Below are positions 33,716-43,077 of a stretch of DNA of 64,000 bases, one piece after another (within the stretch, counting starts at the first letter, position 1; every line of letters begins with the position of its first letter). Source of the stretch: Paenisporosarcina quisquiliarum_A. Lineage in GTDB: Bacteria > Bacillota > Bacilli > Bacillales_A > Planococcaceae. Position numbers and translations under genes: made by a program. The DNA lies in contig NZ_JBHZRU010000015.1 in the NCBI RefSeq assembly GCF_043641925.1, forward strand, positions 26,768-90,767, written 5' to 3'. Below the pieces are notes generated by a model. The model was given only the letters and a program-made list of their open reading frames with translations, had not been told where the DNA came from and made no database searches.

Positions 33716-34207
33716 TCATTTACTTAAAAATGTGAGCACACTCAAAATAATTAAGCATACCCCAGATATTCTTGTAAGAATCGGTCCTTTAATAAAGTTA
33801 CCTTTCAGTGCTATGTATGAAAAAATAAATGCAAAAACACCAGCACTAATTAAAAAGACCCATCTCTGTAAATGAAGCATACCAAAAGAAAGGCTAACTG
33901 AAAAGGTGTCTATACTGACAATTAAGGCAAGAAAAGCGGGAGGAATATAGGAAGGAGTTGGTTTGTGTTGGTTTAAACATAAATGAAGTCCTGTTAGAAA
34001 AAGTAGAACGGATGAAATCCATCGTCCACCTTCGAGGAGAAGGTGAGTAATCCATTCACCAGCTAAAAAGCCGATGAACGGAAAAATCATATGTAAGATT
34101 CCGGTCCAAATGGCCAGAAGAAGGGGGGTTCTTATTTTTGGTAACACACTATATAGCGCTACGACATCTAATGCCGTCAAAATTCCAGCAAACAACTCTG
34201 TACCCAA
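33716..34207 (-). CDS. MntP/YtaF-like membrane protein (YwlD type)
   Basis: A 163-residue protein with about six transmembrane segments. The conserved membrane aspartates are in ALDVVALYS and SIDTFSVSLSFG, as in the MntP manganese-efflux family. Manganese export is the family's proposed role; substrate is not visible here. The start is TTG 34207 behind AGGAGAG. It sits between ywlC and ywlE as in Bacillus. Confidence 0.8.
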   Translation of the reverse strand: MGTELFAGILTALDVVALYSVLPKIRTPLLLAIWTGILHMIFPFIGFLAGEWITHLLLEGGRWISSVLLFLTGLHLCLNQHKPTPSYIPPAFLALIVSIDTFSVSLSFGMLHLQRWVFLISAGVFAFIFSYIALKGNFIKGPILTRISGVCLIILSVLTFLSK

Positions 34208-34262
34208 ATAACATCTCTCCTATCTTTTGCATCCGTATTACTATATGCAAATATTGAAGAGT

Positions 34263-35297
34263 TTAGGATATCCACCAGTTTCCATTTGCCGCTTTTTCTA
34301 GACGGTTTAATATGGCTGTGCCTACACCATCTGTTTGAGGTACTGTAACTAGCACGATATCAGCAGTCGTCTCATCACATGCCCTTAAATGCGCATACAA
34401 CGATTGAGCATATTCATCCAGATTCAATCCATCTCCTAACGAAAAGAACCAATCTGCAGCGTCAACTTTGCATGTAACTGGCGCTAATAGAGCGACCGTT
34501 TGACCATTCTTATGTATCTCATTAATGGCTGCAGTTATAACAGATGTCTCGGGTTTTATTAAATAAACAGGTGCATCTGGCGCATAGTGTGCATATTTCA
34601 TACCAGGTGCTTTTGGCACTGAACTGTCTTGTTCATGTTCACTCTTCGGTTCGATCACTTCCCCAATTACTTCACGCAACATTGGAGCGGTAACTCCACC
34701 TGGACGCAATATTACTGGGGGGTCTACGGTAAAATCAGCAACGGTAGATTCTAAACCTATGCCGGTCGCACCACCATCTAAGATTAATGGAATTCTGCCT
34801 TGAAGATCATGTTCGACATGTTTTCCTGTTGTCGGACTCGGCTTTCCACTTCGGTTCGCACTCGGAGCCGCGAGTGGTTCCTTTAGCCTTTTCAACAACT
34901 CAAGAGCAACCGGATGATTCGGCATTCGTAAGCCAACTGTGGATAAACCCGCTGTGACATTGGAGGCAAATAAAGATGGTTTCGCGTTTAAAATAATCGT
35001 TAAAGGACCTGGCCAAAAAGCATCTATGCAACGTTTCGCTTTTTCAGGAATCGATTGAACGTATTTCTCAATATCATGAGGGTCACCCACATGCACGATT
35101 AAAGGATTATCTGAAGGTCTACCCTTCGCTTGAAAAACTTTTGCAACCGCATTTTCGTTCGTTGCAATAGCTCCTAAGCCGTACACCGTTTCAGTTGGAA
35201 AAGCCACAACTTCACCAGCACGAAGCATATCCACAGCCTGTGAATAAAGCAAATCGTTATGCACATTTTTATCCACAATTCGTCGTTTAGTTTCCAA
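34263..35297 (-). CDS. ywlC: L-threonylcarbamoyladenylate synthase (YwlC/Sua5)
   Basis: A 344-residue long-form enzyme: the YrdC domain (about 15-200) with VVAFPTETVYGLGA, KGRPSDNPLIVHV and PSANRSGKPSPT, then a Sua5 C-terminal domain (about 215-344) including PGMKYAHYAP. It makes threonylcarbamoyl-AMP from threonine, bicarbonate and ATP for the t6A modification of tRNAs that read ANN codons. Confidence 0.94.
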   Translation of the reverse strand: METKRRIVDKNVHNDLLYSQAVDMLRAGEVVAFPTETVYGLGAIATNENAVAKVFQAKGRPSDNPLIVHVGDPHDIEKYVQSIPEKAKRCIDAFWPGPLTIILNAKPSLFASNVTAGLSTVGLRMPNHPVALELLKRLKEPLAAPSANRSGKPSPTTGKHVEHDLQGRIPLILDGGATGIGLESTVADFTVDPPVILRPGGVTAPMLREVIGEVIEPKSEHEQDSSVPKAPGMKYAHYAPDAPVYLIKPETSVITAAINEIHKNGQTVALLAPVTCKVDAADWFFSLGDGLNLDEYAQSLYAHLRACDETTADIVLVTVPQTDGVGTAILNRLEKAANGNWWIS

Positions 35298-35376
35298 TTG
35301 TCAAACTCCCTTCTATCGCGGTTTATCCATTAGTTATACACATAGTGTGGATAAGTAGTGAACAATCGGTGGATAA

Positions 35377-35946
35377 CTACGACCAAAACTTGTTTTTTAT
35401 CCACTCCCACGTCCAAAACTTCACTGGTTCTTCTTTCGGCTCTTCATCACGGTAGCAGACTTTTGGAAATAATGCGCACCACCAATTGTCCCCTTTACCT
35501 TCACCAATCGTAACAACTAATGCTTTTTGCACATTTTGTGAGTAAAAAATGGAACCATCTTTTTTAGGTGGAATGAGTGCATCTACTACTTGAATCTGAA
35601 TCATTTTTTTCGTAATTTTCCCAGCACGCTTTGTCATTTCATTCGTTAAACTGCTCAACTGATTTTCTAGTTCTTCTGCCGATTTTGCAGTTGCAAGGGC
35701 TTCGACTAAAAGCGGTTGAATTTCTTCTTGAATCAATGACTTCATTTCTTGATCTTCTTGTGTGTTACTATTTGCTACAATTCGTACATGAATGGCATCA
35801 GCAGGTATTGCTTCAGCTGCTCCACTCGCACTTGGCAATAAGAACAATATTGTTTGAATAATCAATAAAGAAAAAATGAGTTCCATCCATGGGGATCTTT
35901 TCGATTGTGGTGATTCATTTCTAATAATCTCGTAATCTGGCAACAT
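35377..35946 (-). CDS. spoIIR: Stage II sporulation protein R
   Basis: A 189-residue secreted forespore signal that triggers SpoIIGA to process pro-sigma-E. An N-terminal hydrophobic segment (about 21-42) serves for export; the conserved core has HVRIVANSNTQEDQEMK and GDNWWCALFPKVCY with two cysteines. ATG 35946 follows AAGGAGG. A sigma-F promoter would be expected upstream but I cannot identify one with confidence. Confidence 0.94.
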   Translation of the reverse strand: MLPDYEIIRNESPQSKRSPWMELIFSLLIIQTILFLLPSASGAAEAIPADAIHVRIVANSNTQEDQEMKSLIQEEIQPLLVEALATAKSAEELENQLSSLTNEMTKRAGKITKKMIQIQVVDALIPPKKDGSIFYSQNVQKALVVTIGEGKGDNWWCALFPKVCYRDEEPKEEPVKFWTWEWIKNKFWS

Positions 35947-35992
35947 GTTTTGTTCGCCTCCTTGCCCCTATTGTGGACAAGGTGTGGATACT

Positions 35993-36850
35993 TTATTCAC
36001 TTATCTCGCAAAATATCATTCGATTTTTACCGTTAATGTCTTTTACTATATCAACTTTAGCTTTTGGGAATGCTAGTTGGAAAAATTCTTGCACGGTCGG
36101 TCCTTGTTCGTGACCGATTTCAAGACCAATTAGCCCAGGTTTATTCATCAATGAAGGTAACTCTTCAGACAGCCTTTTATATAAATACAAACCTTGTTCT
36201 TCAGCAAATAAAGCAGAGTGTGGTTCGTATTCATACACACTATCAGAAAGAGTCTCCGCTTCCTCAAACGCAATATAAGGTGGGTTAGATAAAACAACAT
36301 CCCATTTTTGATGGGCGATTGGTTTAGATAAATCACCTTGTTTAAAATGAATATCTGCTCCTAGTGATTCAGCGTTTCTCTTCGCCATATCTAGTGCATC
36401 TTGGGACAAATCAGTAACAGTTACTTGGAATGAAGGCTGTTCAAGTTTCAGAGAAATACCTATTACGCCACTACCAGTACCGATATCTGCCACTTGGAGA
36501 TCTGTTTTATTCGAAAAAAGAGATTTTACTCTATTCATTGTTTCATAAACAAGTTCTTCTGTTTCTGGACGTGGAATTAAAACATGTTCATTCACTTCAA
36601 AGTTGCGACCGTAAAATTCTTCATAGCCAGTAAGATATTGAATTGGTTTTCCTTTTACATGTTTTTCAATGAGCGACCAATAGTGTTCATACTCAGTTTC
36701 TGACATTGGTTCTCGCATATCCGCAAGTAATTGAGCATGCGTTTTGTTTAAAACATGTTGAAGCAGCAATCGAGCAACAGGTTCTTCTCTTTTGTTTTCA
36801 ATTAAAAAAGAAGAAGCCCTAGACAGGGCCTCATATATATACTTATACAT
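35993..36850 (-). CDS. prmC: Peptide chain release factor N5-glutamine methyltransferase
   Basis: A 285-residue SAM-dependent enzyme that methylates the Gln of the GGQ motif in release factors. The SAM loop is ADIGTGSGVIGISL and the substrate-glutamine motif NPPY is at residues 189-192. Its start overlaps prfA by eight bases, so the modifying enzyme is coupled to its substrate. Confidence 0.96.
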   Translation of the reverse strand: MYKYIYEALSRASSFLIENKREEPVARLLLQHVLNKTHAQLLADMREPMSETEYEHYWSLIEKHVKGKPIQYLTGYEEFYGRNFEVNEHVLIPRPETEELVYETMNRVKSLFSNKTDLQVADIGTGSGVIGISLKLEQPSFQVTVTDLSQDALDMAKRNAESLGADIHFKQGDLSKPIAHQKWDVVLSNPPYIAFEEAETLSDSVYEYEPHSALFAEEQGLYLYKRLSEELPSLMNKPGLIGLEIGHEQGPTVQEFFQLAFPKAKVDIVKDINGKNRMIFCEISE

Positions 36851-37922
36851 CTGATTCGTTCATCCGATCTAAACGCTCTGATTGATCCGTCAAGATTAAT
36901 ACATCCACGATTTCATCCAATTTACCTTCCATAATTTGATCTAACTTTTGAATCGTTAAACCAACACGGTGATCAGTCACTCGATTTTGTGGATAGTTGT
37001 ACGTGCGAATTCGTTCTGAACGATCTCCTGTTCCAACTGCCGACTTACGAACAGAGTCGTACTCAGCTTGCGCTTCTTGACGGAATTTATCAGCAACACG
37101 TGCACGTAAAACCGTCATTGCTTTCGCTTTGTTTTTAATTTGAGATTTTTCATCTTGGCACGTCACAACTGTACCAGTCGGAATATGCGTTAAACGCACA
37201 GCTGACATCGTTGTATTTACCGATTGTCCACCGGCTCCTGATGAAGCGTACGTATCCGTACGAATATCATTTTCATGAATTTCCACGTCAACTTCTTCTA
37301 CTTCAGGTAAACAAGCAACTGTTGCTGTTGATGTATGAATACGTCCGCCAGATTCAGTTTCCGGTACACGTTGTACACGGTGTGCTCCGTTTTCGTATTT
37401 CATTTTTGAATAAGCACCAGTTCCGTTAATCATAAAGATAACTTCTTTGTAACCACCAATTCCAGTCGGTGAAGAATCCATAACATCCACTTTCCAGCCT
37501 TGAGCATCTGCAAATCGACTGTACATGCGGAATAGGTTTCCTGCAAATAAAGCAGCTTCATCTCCGCCTGCTGCTCCACGAATCTCAATGATAACGTTCT
37601 TGTCATCATTCGGATCTTTTGGAATTAAAAGAAGTTTCAAGCGTTCTTCAATCGCTTCGATTTGCGGTTCAAGTTCATTAACCTCTTCTTTTACCATCTC
37701 GCGCATATCGGCATCTAGCTTTTCTTCAAGCATCGCTTTCGCTTCGGCTAATTGTGCTTTAATATCTTTATATTCTCGATACGCATCCACTGTATCTTGC
37801 AGGTCAGACTGCTCTTTAGAAAGTGTGCGTAACTTGTTCGTATCATTAACAATATCAGGGTCACTTAGTAATTCGTTTAATCGATCATATCGGTCTTCTA
37901 CCGATTGTAAGCGGTCGAACAT
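36843..37922 (-). CDS. prfA: Peptide chain release factor 1
   Basis: A 359-residue RF1 that recognises UAA and UAG. The GGQ motif is at residues 231-233 and the codon-reading tripeptide Pro-Glu-Thr at 187-189 (RVPETESGGR); this has the PxT form of RF1, not the SPF of RF2. Unrelated to the listeriolysin regulator of the same name. Confidence 0.96.
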   Translation of the reverse strand: MFDRLQSVEDRYDRLNELLSDPDIVNDTNKLRTLSKEQSDLQDTVDAYREYKDIKAQLAEAKAMLEEKLDADMREMVKEEVNELEPQIEAIEERLKLLLIPKDPNDDKNVIIEIRGAAGGDEAALFAGNLFRMYSRFADAQGWKVDVMDSSPTGIGGYKEVIFMINGTGAYSKMKYENGAHRVQRVPETESGGRIHTSTATVACLPEVEEVDVEIHENDIRTDTYASSGAGGQSVNTTMSAVRLTHIPTGTVVTCQDEKSQIKNKAKAMTVLRARVADKFRQEAQAEYDSVRKSAVGTGDRSERIRTYNYPQNRVTDHRVGLTIQKLDQIMEGKLDEIVDVLILTDQSERLDRMNESDV

Positions 37923-37988
37923 GTTATCACCTCATCCGTTCATTTATCTCTTTAACAGTATAATTATATAGAAAAAGAGCAGCTTTCG

Positions 37989-38603
37989 CTACTCTTTGTC
38001 ATATGCAAGGGTTGTTTGATGCGTTACACCCGCCGGCACCTCGTGATGATGGCGACATCTTGGCTCATATGCTTCCGTTGCACCAATCAGAATAATTGGA
38101 TCTTCGTACCCTGCAGGTTGCCCATTAATCAGTCTTTGCGTTCGACTTGCTGGTGATCCGCAAGTTTGGCATACCGCTTGAAGCTTCGTCACTTGTTCAG
38201 CTAACGACATCATTTTAGGCATAGGACCGAATGGCTCGCCTCTGAAGTCTTGATCAAGACCTGCAACAATGACACGGAAGCCATGATCTGCTAATCGTTG
38301 AACGACATCTGTAATTCCTTCATCAAAGAATTGAGCTTCATCTATCCCAATCACATCATACTCGTCCGAAATATGCGGCCAAATATCTTTTGAACTTTCT
38401 ACAGGCATCGCAATTACTTTAGTTCCATTATGACTTACGACTTCTTCTTCGCTATAGCGATTATCTAAACGCGGTTTGAACACCGCAATCTTTTGTTTTG
38501 CAAATTGCGCGCGTCTTACGCGACGAATTAATTCCTCAGATTTCCCGGAGAACATACTTCCGCAAATAACCTCTACCCAACCAGATTGTGTCATCACATA
38601 CAT
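37989..38603 (-). CDS. tdk: Thymidine kinase
   Basis: A 204-residue type II (TK1-like) kinase for thymidine salvage. The P-loop GSMFSGKS is at residues 15-22, the Asp-Glu of IGIDEAQFF and the zinc-binding CQTCG and CRHHHE pairs are present. ATG 38603 has AAAGGAG at eight bases; the longer frame to 38621 is not supported. Confidence 0.95.
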   Translation of the reverse strand: MYVMTQSGWVEVICGSMFSGKSEELIRRVRRAQFAKQKIAVFKPRLDNRYSEEEVVSHNGTKVIAMPVESSKDIWPHISDEYDVIGIDEAQFFDEGITDVVQRLADHGFRVIVAGLDQDFRGEPFGPMPKMMSLAEQVTKLQAVCQTCGSPASRTQRLINGQPAGYEDPIILIGATEAYEPRCRHHHEVPAGVTHQTTLAYDKE

Positions 38604-38765
38604 AGAAGACACTCCTTTCAAAACTCTCTATTCCCTATCATACCGAAATTCTTTTTACATTACCTCTCTTTATTTTCAAGAGAAGTTGTGTTAAGGGTGT
38701 ATTTCGGTTGTCTACTTGTTTAGTTGGATTTAGTATGACCACTATTATGATTTCGTTTCAATGAA

Positions 38766-38813
38766 TACTGAAATTCTCATTATTCTAACCAAAACGTCAA
38801 ATATTCTAACTGA
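38766..38813 (+). repeat. 21-bp repeat array, three units
   Basis: ACTGAA, ACCAAA and ACTGAG occur at exactly 21-bp intervals, the last two each preceded by ATTCTA. It ends about 36 bp from the rpmE terminator. As in the other arrays of the family the penultimate unit is the ACCAA form. Confidence 0.65.
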
Positions 38814-38848
38814 GACTTCCACACATACAATAAACCATCTATAAAAGA

Positions 38849-38886
38849 AAAATACCCACGAAGAGCAGATGCTCTACGCGGGTATT
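38849..38886 (-). terminator. Terminator of rpmE
   Basis: AAATACCCACGAAGAGCA on the left and TGCTCTACGCGGGTATTT on the right pair with two mismatches; A residues at 38847-38851 supply the minus-strand U tract. Confidence 0.82.
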
Positions 38887-38892
38887 TGATTA

Positions 38893-39108
38893 CTACTCTT
38901 GAATTTCTTCTTTAAGACCGTATTTTTTGTTGAAACGATCAACACGGCCATCCGCTGCTGCGAATTTTTGACGACCAGTATAGAATGGATGACATTCTGA
39001 GCAAAACTCAACATTGATGTTTTCCTTTACTGAACCTGTCTCAAACGAGTTACCACATGAACATGTAACTGTTGCAACTTTGTAATTTGGATGAATTCCT
39101 GGTTTCAT
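38893..39108 (-). CDS. rpmE: 50S ribosomal protein L31, zinc-binding type A
   Basis: A 71-residue ribosomal protein with four zinc cysteines (TCSCGN and EFCSECHPFYTGRQKF). The cysteine-containing form is the main L31 used when zinc is sufficient; a cysteine-free paralogue may exist elsewhere. Expressed alone from a clear promoter with a leader of about 115 bases. Confidence 0.96.
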   Translation of the reverse strand: MKPGIHPNYKVATVTCSCGNSFETGSVKENINVEFCSECHPFYTGRQKFAAADGRVDRFNKKYGLKEEIQE

Positions 39109-39225
39109 AAATAAATTCTCCTCTCGCCCTGTACCATCTGGAACAGAGTTGGTTATTGAACTGTCACCTTACACGACCCGTTCAATTCCAGTCGCATATG
39201 TCACAGAATATGGTTTTTGTACCGA
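39109..39225 (-). ncRNA. rpmE mRNA leader, candidate L31 regulatory leader
   Basis: The promoter at 39231-39259 implies a 5' leader of roughly 115 bases before rpmE. It is GC-richer than its flanks and has short complementary segments (CTGTTCC..GGTACAG near 39130-39150). L31 leaders that may be autoregulated are described in Firmicutes. I can see the length and the pairing segments, but cannot confirm the conserved motif by eye. Confidence 0.35.
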
Positions 39226-39230
39226 CTTAC

Positions 39231-39259
39231 AGTATATCAAATAGTTACATGCAAATCAA
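39231..39259 (-). promoter_or_regulatory. Sigma-A promoter of rpmE
   Basis: Minus-strand TTGATT (39254-39259), exactly 17 bp, then TATACT (39231-39236). Confidence 0.8.
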
Positions 39260-39284
39260 GAGGTTGATTTACATCCTTTTTTAT

Positions 39285-40568
39285 TTAAATTAACCCTTTA
39301 CCGTTACGTTTCTCTTTCATATCGGTATTCAATTGCTCGAAAAAGTCTTCATTAGACTTAGATTGACGCATTTTTTTCAAGAAGCGCTCTCCAAAGTCAT
39401 GTGAATCCGAGAATGTTTTGCGAATCGCCCATAGCTTATCTAACTGATCCGATGGAATTAATAATTCTTCCTTACGCGTTCCTGAGCGACGAATATCAAG
39501 AGCTGGGAAGATGCGACGCTCTGCTAAACTACGATCAAGATGTAGCTCTAGATTCCCTGTACCTTTGAATTCTTCGTAAATGACTTCATCCATACGTGAA
39601 CCTGTGTCAATTAAAGCAGTTGCTAGAATCGTCAAGCTTCCGCCTTCTTCGATATTACGTGCTGCACCAAAGAAACGTTTTGGACGATGGAATGCGGCTG
39701 GATCAATACCACCTGATAATGTTCGACCACTTGGTGGAATAACTAGGTTATACGCACGTGCTAAACGGGTAATCGAATCCATCAAGATAATCACATCACG
39801 CTTATGTTCAACGAGTCTCATCGCTCGGTCTAACACTAACTCAGCTACTTTTACGTGATTTTCTGGAACTTCGTCAAATGTTGAACTCACTACATCGGCG
39901 TTTACCGAACGTTCAATGTCAGTTACCTCTTCAGGACGCTCGTCTATTAATAAAACAATTAATTCAGCTTCAGGATAATTCGTTGTGATGGCATTTGCGA
40001 TTTCTTTTAATAACATCGTTTTACCAGCTTTAGGAGGTGCAACGATTAATCCACGTTGGCCAAAGCCAACTGGTGCAACTAAATCCATGATGCGAGTAGA
40101 AAGTTTATTAGGTTCTGTTTCTAGTTTAATATGACGGTCTGGATATAAAGCAGTCAATCCTGGGAAATGAACACGTTCTTTTGCCAGATCCGGATCTTCT
40201 CCGTTTACTAGTTCCACTTGCAATAATCCGTAATATCGCTCGTTTTCTTTTGGAGGACGGACTTTCCCCGTCACTTTATCACCGTTTCTTAAATCAAAAC
40301 GACGAATTTGAGAGGCTGAGATGTAAATATCTTCTGAGCTCGGAGAATAGTTGATAGGTCGTAAGAATCCGAAACCTTCAGATTGGATAATTTCTAAGAC
40401 ACCTTCCATAAAGAAGAAGCCTTCTTGCTCAGCACGCGTTTTTAATATAGCAAAAATTAATTCTTTTTTTGACAGCTTACTATAAGTAGATACTTTAAAT
40501 TTACGAGCTAACGCATAAAGTTCTTTTAACGTCATATTTTCTAATTCTGCAATGGTCAATGTAGACAT
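39285..40568 (-). CDS. rho: Transcription termination factor Rho
   Basis: A 427-residue hexameric RNA helicase, the length of B. subtilis Rho. RNA-binding domain with EGFGFLRPINYSPSSEDIYIS; P-loop PPKAGKT at residues 178-184; Q/R-loop region SGGIDPAAFHRPKRFFGAARN. ATG 40568 is chosen over in-frame GTG codons a few bases upstream. Rho shapes transcription ends and represses pervasive antisense transcripts in Bacillus. Confidence 0.97.
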   Translation of the reverse strand: MSTLTIAELENMTLKELYALARKFKVSTYSKLSKKELIFAILKTRAEQEGFFFMEGVLEIIQSEGFGFLRPINYSPSSEDIYISASQIRRFDLRNGDKVTGKVRPPKENERYYGLLQVELVNGEDPDLAKERVHFPGLTALYPDRHIKLETEPNKLSTRIMDLVAPVGFGQRGLIVAPPKAGKTMLLKEIANAITTNYPEAELIVLLIDERPEEVTDIERSVNADVVSSTFDEVPENHVKVAELVLDRAMRLVEHKRDVIILMDSITRLARAYNLVIPPSGRTLSGGIDPAAFHRPKRFFGAARNIEEGGSLTILATALIDTGSRMDEVIYEEFKGTGNLELHLDRSLAERRIFPALDIRRSGTRKEELLIPSDQLDKLWAIRKTFSDSHDFGERFLKKMRQSKSNEDFFEQLNTDMKEKRNGKGLI

Positions 40569-40698
40569 ATAGTGCACCACTCTTATTCATATTTTATTGT
40601 GTTTTTGCAGGGTGAATTGTGTGGAATGGATTCATTCCAAAGAAAAGGATATACGTAGAAGATGTCTGGCCCCTAAAGACCAGACATTAATTTTGAAG

Positions 40699-41667
40699 TT
40701 AGTCTTTCATCAAAAGATGAGGTTTTTTCTTCAAGCTGTGTCGTCCCTCTACGAAACGCACGGTACCTGATTTTGCACGCATAACTAGTGAATGTGACTC
40801 TGCATAAGCACCTTTAAATTGCACACCACGTAGGAGTTCACCATCCGTTACGCCTGTTGCTGCAAAAATGGCATCATCGCCTTTAACTAAGTCTTCCATT
40901 CGGAATACTTTGCTAACATCGAGTCCCATTCGGATACAACGTTGTAATTCTTCGTCATTTTGAGGAACTAGACGACCCTGAATTTCACCGCCTAAGCATT
41001 TTAAACCAACTGCTGCGATTACGCCTTCAGGTGCTCCACCCATTCCAAATAAAATATCTACACCGGTTTCATCAAAAGCCGTATTAATAGCTCCTGCTAC
41101 GTCACCGTCATTGATTAATTTAATACGTGCTCCTGAAGCACGAATTTCATCAATGATTTTTTGATGTCTTGGACGATTCAAAATGGTTGCTACCACGTCT
41201 TCAATGTCTTTATTCTTAGCACGTGCAACTGCTAACAGGTTATCTGTTACAGAAGCATTGATGTCTATTTTGCCGACTGCTTCAGGTCCAACTGCTATCT
41301 TGTCCATGTACATATCTGGAGCATTTAACAGATTCCCTCGGTCTGCAATGGCTAAAACTGCTAATGCATTCCAGCCACCAGAAGCCACAATATTAGTTCC
41401 TTCTAGGGGATCAACAGCCACGTCCACTTGTGGACCGCCATTGCCTAATCCTAGTTTTTCACCAATATAAAGCATCGGTGCTTCATCCATTTCGCCTTCA
41501 CCAATAACGACAACGCCTTCCATTGGTATGGAGTTGAAAACGTCACGCATTGCTGTAGTTGCTGCGTCGTCCGCTTCATTTTTCAAGCCGCGACCCATCC
41601 ATCGTGCTGAAGCAATTGCTGCTGCTTCTGTTACACGTACTAATTCCATCGATAAACTGCGTTCCAT
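40699..41667 (-). CDS. glpX: Fructose-1,6-bisphosphatase, class II
   Basis: A 322-residue gluconeogenic phosphatase of the GlpX family. Metal-binding segments: GEGEMDEAPMLYIGE and VDPLEGTNIVASGGWNA; also FGMGGAPEGVIAA. The catalytic acidic residues are intact. A stem ATGTCTGG/CCAGACAT at 40662-40687 follows the gene but has no T tract. Confidence 0.95.
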   Translation of the reverse strand: MERSLSMELVRVTEAAAIASARWMGRGLKNEADDAATTAMRDVFNSIPMEGVVVIGEGEMDEAPMLYIGEKLGLGNGGPQVDVAVDPLEGTNIVASGGWNALAVLAIADRGNLLNAPDMYMDKIAVGPEAVGKIDINASVTDNLLAVARAKNKDIEDVVATILNRPRHQKIIDEIRASGARIKLINDGDVAGAINTAFDETGVDILFGMGGAPEGVIAAVGLKCLGGEIQGRLVPQNDEELQRCIRMGLDVSKVFRMEDLVKGDDAIFAATGVTDGELLRGVQFKGAYAESHSLVMRAKSGTVRFVEGRHSLKKKPHLLMKD

Positions 41668-41751
41668 TTTGTTCGTCCTCCCGTATTCCGGTTTAAAATC
41701 GGTCTTTTATTATCCACGTTCCATTGTATCATAAGTGGCAAGATGCGATTT

Positions 41752-43044
41752 TTAGTGAGTGTCATCTTCAAACTTTTTTACTTTTTCCTCAGGCAGTGTT
41801 TCACGTCGAATATCTGCTCCAAGACCTTGTAACTTCTCAATCAATGAACTATACCCTCGCTCAATGTGTGAAATTTCATGGATTTCTGTTTCGCCTTCAG
41901 CGATTAAACCAGCAAGAACTAATGCAGCTCCTGCACGTAGATCAGATGCACGAACAGAAGCAGATTCTAACTTCGTAGGACCTGTAATAATTGCCGTTCT
42001 TCCCTCTACTCGAGCACTCGCATTCATGCGTTTCAGTTCATCGATATGTTTAAAGCGTGCAGAATAAATCGTATCCGTTATAACGGAAGAACCTTTTGCT
42101 TGCGTCATCAAAACAGAGAATGGCTGTTGCAAGTCTGTTGCAAATCCAGGGTAAACGAGTGTTTTCACATCAACTGCAGTTAAATTCTCTGCTTTTGGAA
42201 TGAAGACACTTTCTTCGCCTTCTTCAACCGTTACACCCATTTCACGAAGTTTTGCTGTAACAGCTTCCATGTGGAAAGGAATCACGTTATCAACTGTAAC
42301 TCCATCTCCTGCTACTGCTGCCATAATCATAAAGGTACCCGCTTCGATACGGTCAGGAATAATTGTATGATTCGTACCATGTAATTCTTCTACACCGTCG
42401 ATACGAATGACATTCGTACCAGCACCTTTAATTTTAGCACCCATATTTGAAAGAAGTGTAGCAACGTCAATAATTTCAGGTTCTTTCGCTGCATTTTCAA
42501 TCGTAGTTTGTCCTTTAGCAAGAACAGCTGCCAACATAATATTAATTGTTGCGCCAACACTAACTACGTCTAAATAAATTTTAGCTCCACGTAATTCGTC
42601 AGCACGTAAATAAATAGCGCCGTGTTCATTCGTCACTTTTGCACCAAGTGCTTCAAAACCTTTAATGTGTTGATCAATCGGACGAGGTCCTAAGAAACAT
42701 CCTCCCGGAAGTCCGATAACCGCTTTCTTAAATCGACCAAGCATTGCACCCATTAAATAATAAGAAGCGCGTAGTTTCTTCACGTTCCCGTTAGGTAAAG
42801 GCATCCCTTGCATTTTTGACGGGTCGATCGACATCGTTCCGTCCGCAAAGTCCACTTCTCCACCGATTTCTTCTAGCAGTTCTTTTAATGTCCATACATC
42901 AGAGATTTCAGGTAATCCTTCAATGTTCACTTGCGAATTAGCTAAAATGGAAGCGGGAATTAAAGCAACTGCACTATTCTTCGCACCACTTACTTTGATG
43001 GTACCTTGCAAACGTTTTTGTCCATTTATTTTATATACATCCAT
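41752..43044 (-). CDS. murAB: UDP-GlcNAc 1-carboxyvinyltransferase, second paralogue
   Basis: A 430-residue MurA paralogue, MurZ/MurAB in Bacillus. The catalytic Cys116 lies in PGGCFLGPRP, and the typical segment VGATINIMLAAV distinguishes it from MurAA (VGATENILTAA). Its place between glpX and fsa-fbaA is the conserved one. ATG 43044 with AGGTG seven bases upstream; ATG 43050 is too close to that site. Confidence 0.95.
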   Translation of the reverse strand: MDVYKINGQKRLQGTIKVSGAKNSAVALIPASILANSQVNIEGLPEISDVWTLKELLEEIGGEVDFADGTMSIDPSKMQGMPLPNGNVKKLRASYYLMGAMLGRFKKAVIGLPGGCFLGPRPIDQHIKGFEALGAKVTNEHGAIYLRADELRGAKIYLDVVSVGATINIMLAAVLAKGQTTIENAAKEPEIIDVATLLSNMGAKIKGAGTNVIRIDGVEELHGTNHTIIPDRIEAGTFMIMAAVAGDGVTVDNVIPFHMEAVTAKLREMGVTVEEGEESVFIPKAENLTAVDVKTLVYPGFATDLQQPFSVLMTQAKGSSVITDTIYSARFKHIDELKRMNASARVEGRTAIITGPTKLESASVRASDLRAGAALVLAGLIAEGETEIHEISHIERGYSSLIEKLQGLGADIRRETLPEEKVKKFEDDTH

Positions 43045-43077
43045 TATCATTCACCTACAATCAATTCAAGAGTTAAC

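Noticed and set aside
40662..40687. Terminator after glpX
   Set aside because: The stem ATGTCTGG/CCAGACAT is perfect, but no T tract follows on the minus strand, so I do not call it an intrinsic terminator; Rho, encoded next, could act here.
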